Source of the DNA: Aureivirga marina
GTDB lineage: Bacteria > Bacteroidota > Bacteroidia > Flavobacteriales > Flavobacteriaceae
Reading direction: 5' to 3'
Assembly: GCF_015767265.1 (NCBI RefSeq)
Contig: NZ_JADPIB010000003.1
Coordinates: 310,001 to 374,000 of the forward strand
DNA length: 64,000 bases
The position numbers and the translations under genes were made by a program. Positions 62,986 to 64,000 of the stretch are shown here, one piece after another (within the stretch, counting starts at the first letter, position 1; each line of letters begins with the position of its first letter). The notes under the pieces were generated by a model. That model was given only the letters and a program-made list of their open reading frames with translations, made no database searches and was not told the DNA's origin.

Positions 62986-64000
62986 GCTATTCGCAATTGA
63001 CAATCAAAATAATGAAAAAGAAATTCTTCCTGAGAAGAATGGTGTTTACATTGTATATGAATTGTTTCATTACAAATTTACATTTAACCAAATCATTAAA
63101 AATCAGTTAATTTATTTAGAAGATGAAATCTTTGACCCTAAAAATGAAATAATTAATTTTACTAACAAAGGTGTTTCCTGTAATAGAAAAAAAAGAATAT
63201 TTGAAGATTTATTTGGTTATGTTACTTTGAAATTTGATCAAATCAAATTTAATTTTGAAGTTCGAATAGAAAAAGTAAAAGTTCCTGAATTAGAAAAAAT
63301 ACTTCTGTATCTATGGAATCAAAATTCAATTGTTTTTGATAATTTTTTTTCCAAAAGCACTTTAAAATCAAAACTTGCAACAGAAATTAATGATTTTAAT
63401 TATAGTTCTAAATTTGTAAATATTTTTGAAGAATATTATTCTTTTTTTAAAAACAAATTTTACAATTTCAAATCGCTACCACATTCTGTAATAAGAAGTC
63501 AAAACATTGTTTCAGATTACGAAACTGCTGATATTTCAAATAATTCTATAGATTGGTTAATTCATAATTTAGATGAGTTAAATATTGATTATTCTTATAA
63601 AAATATTGAAAACTCAATTCAAATTAAAAATAGTTATGGTATTGTAGAAAAAATTTTAACTGAAGAGAAAATTAATGATTTCAATACTTATGAAAATCAA
63701 ATTATTTTAGGTTCTTTTGATTTTGTATTAATCGAAATAATGAAGATTAAAAACACCATAAAACAACAAGTATCTACTAATCATTATTACGAAAAAGATT
63801 ATTTCAGTATCAATCAATTTAAAGTTATTCCTTTTTTAAGGCTTCGTGATGATTTGGAAAAAATTGAAAGTAAATTAAACCTTTTGAAGAATAGATATAA
63901 AATCATTTTCGTTAATACAAAACATAAAAATTCTTTTCCTAAATTAACATCTGTTTTTGCTAATAAACGTCATTATACGGAAGCATATCAAAAAATAAAA
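62978..64000 (+). CDS. DUF2357/McrC-like partner protein (partial, C-terminus outside window)
   Basis: The frame from the ATG at 62978 is open for all 341 codons to the window end. It begins MFKLFAIDNQNNEKEILPEK and continues YELFHYKFTFNQII, KGVSCNRKKRIFEDLFGYVTLKFD, LPHSVIRSQN and the segment KILTEEKINDFNTYENQIIL. The last resembles the T-x-E-N-x-x-(V/I) element found in DUF2357-type proteins before their PD-(D/E)XK nuclease part, which would lie to the right. No signal peptide. The eight-base overlap with the AAA+ gene implies coupled synthesis. The assignment rests on gene order and weak motif similarity; the nuclease domain has not been seen. Confidence 0.5.
   Translation, partial: MFKLFAIDNQNNEKEILPEKNGVYIVYELFHYKFTFNQIIKNQLIYLEDEIFDPKNEIINFTNKGVSCNRKKRIFEDLFGYVTLKFDQIKFNFEVRIEKVKVPELEKILLYLWNQNSIVFDNFFSKSTLKSKLATEINDFNYSSKFVNIFEEYYSFFKNKFYNFKSLPHSVIRSQNIVSDYETADISNNSIDWLIHNLDELNIDYSYKNIENSIQIKNSYGIVEKILTEEKINDFNTYENQIILGSFDFVLIEIMKIKNTIKQQVSTNHYYEKDYFSINQFKVIPFLRLRDDLEKIESKLNLLKNRYKIIFVNTKHKNSFPKLTSVFANKRHYTEAYQKIK

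Overview
The window comes from a strongly AT-rich bacterial chromosome, almost certainly a member of the Bacteroidota, most likely family Flavobacteriaceae. Three things point there. Four secreted proteins end in a type IX secretion (T9SS) sorting domain of the YPNP...K-K type. Several surface lipoproteins carry acidic residues just after the lipobox cysteine. Many genes are preceded by the Bacteroidota -7 box TAnnTTTG, twice with TTTG exactly 19 bases upstream, and Shine-Dalgarno sites are lacking. Most of the window is ordinary chromosomal gene content. No rRNA, tRNA, insertion sequence, prophage or CRISPR array was seen.

Layout. 1-9.2 kb: a VanW-family protein cut by the window edge, two very large T9SS-exported proteins (an Asp-box/BNR repeat protein and a beta-helix/HYR-repeat adhesin-like protein) and a beta-propeller lipoprotein. 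9.6-15 kb: a YbiT-type ABC-F ATPase, a thioredoxin-fold lipoprotein without redox cysteines and a DEAD-box RNA helicase, followed by a decayed TPR gene. 15.5-25 kb: secreted endonuclease I, DUF1015 protein, YggS, a DnaQ-exonuclease/GIY-YIG fusion, two TPR-type proteins, YchF, a methyltransferase and a ZIP metal transporter. 25-33.7 kb: an OstA-like protein, a class III aminotransferase, a frameshifted methyltransferase, a DUF4846 lipoprotein, an MBL-fold hydrolase, a large conserved protein of unknown function, and an ECF sigma / putative anti-sigma / periplasmic sensor operon.

33.7-37.6 kb is a cobalamin module: cobU diverges from an adenosylcobalamin riboswitch that precedes a BtuB-like TonB-dependent receptor and a BtuG-like beta-propeller lipoprotein. 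37.6-40.2 kb is a mutagenic repair operon (umuD, umuC, SRAP/YedK) behind a near-perfect Bacteroidota promoter. 40-49 kb holds a CAT-like acetyltransferase, a long gene-free leader, an M4 metallopeptidase with T9SS domain, a frameshifted alpha/beta hydrolase and a cluster of four unrecognised genes. 49-56.5 kb is mostly minus strand: a TPR protein, two SDR-type oxidoreductases with a Crp/Fnr regulator and a 10-bp inverted repeat between regulator and operon, plus small conserved proteins. 56.6-60.3 kb is purL.

The right end (60.5-64 kb) carries the most system-like accessory content: a McrB-like AAA+ protein with a long coiled coil, overlapping by 8 bases a DUF2357/McrC-like gene that runs off the window. 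This has the architecture of a McrBC-type restriction/defence system but differs from classical McrB in its N-terminal domain, its coiled coil and its altered GTPase signature. Three reading frames (15.2, 28.3 and 45.3 kb) are broken at A/T homopolymers, which could be sequence errors or real lesions.
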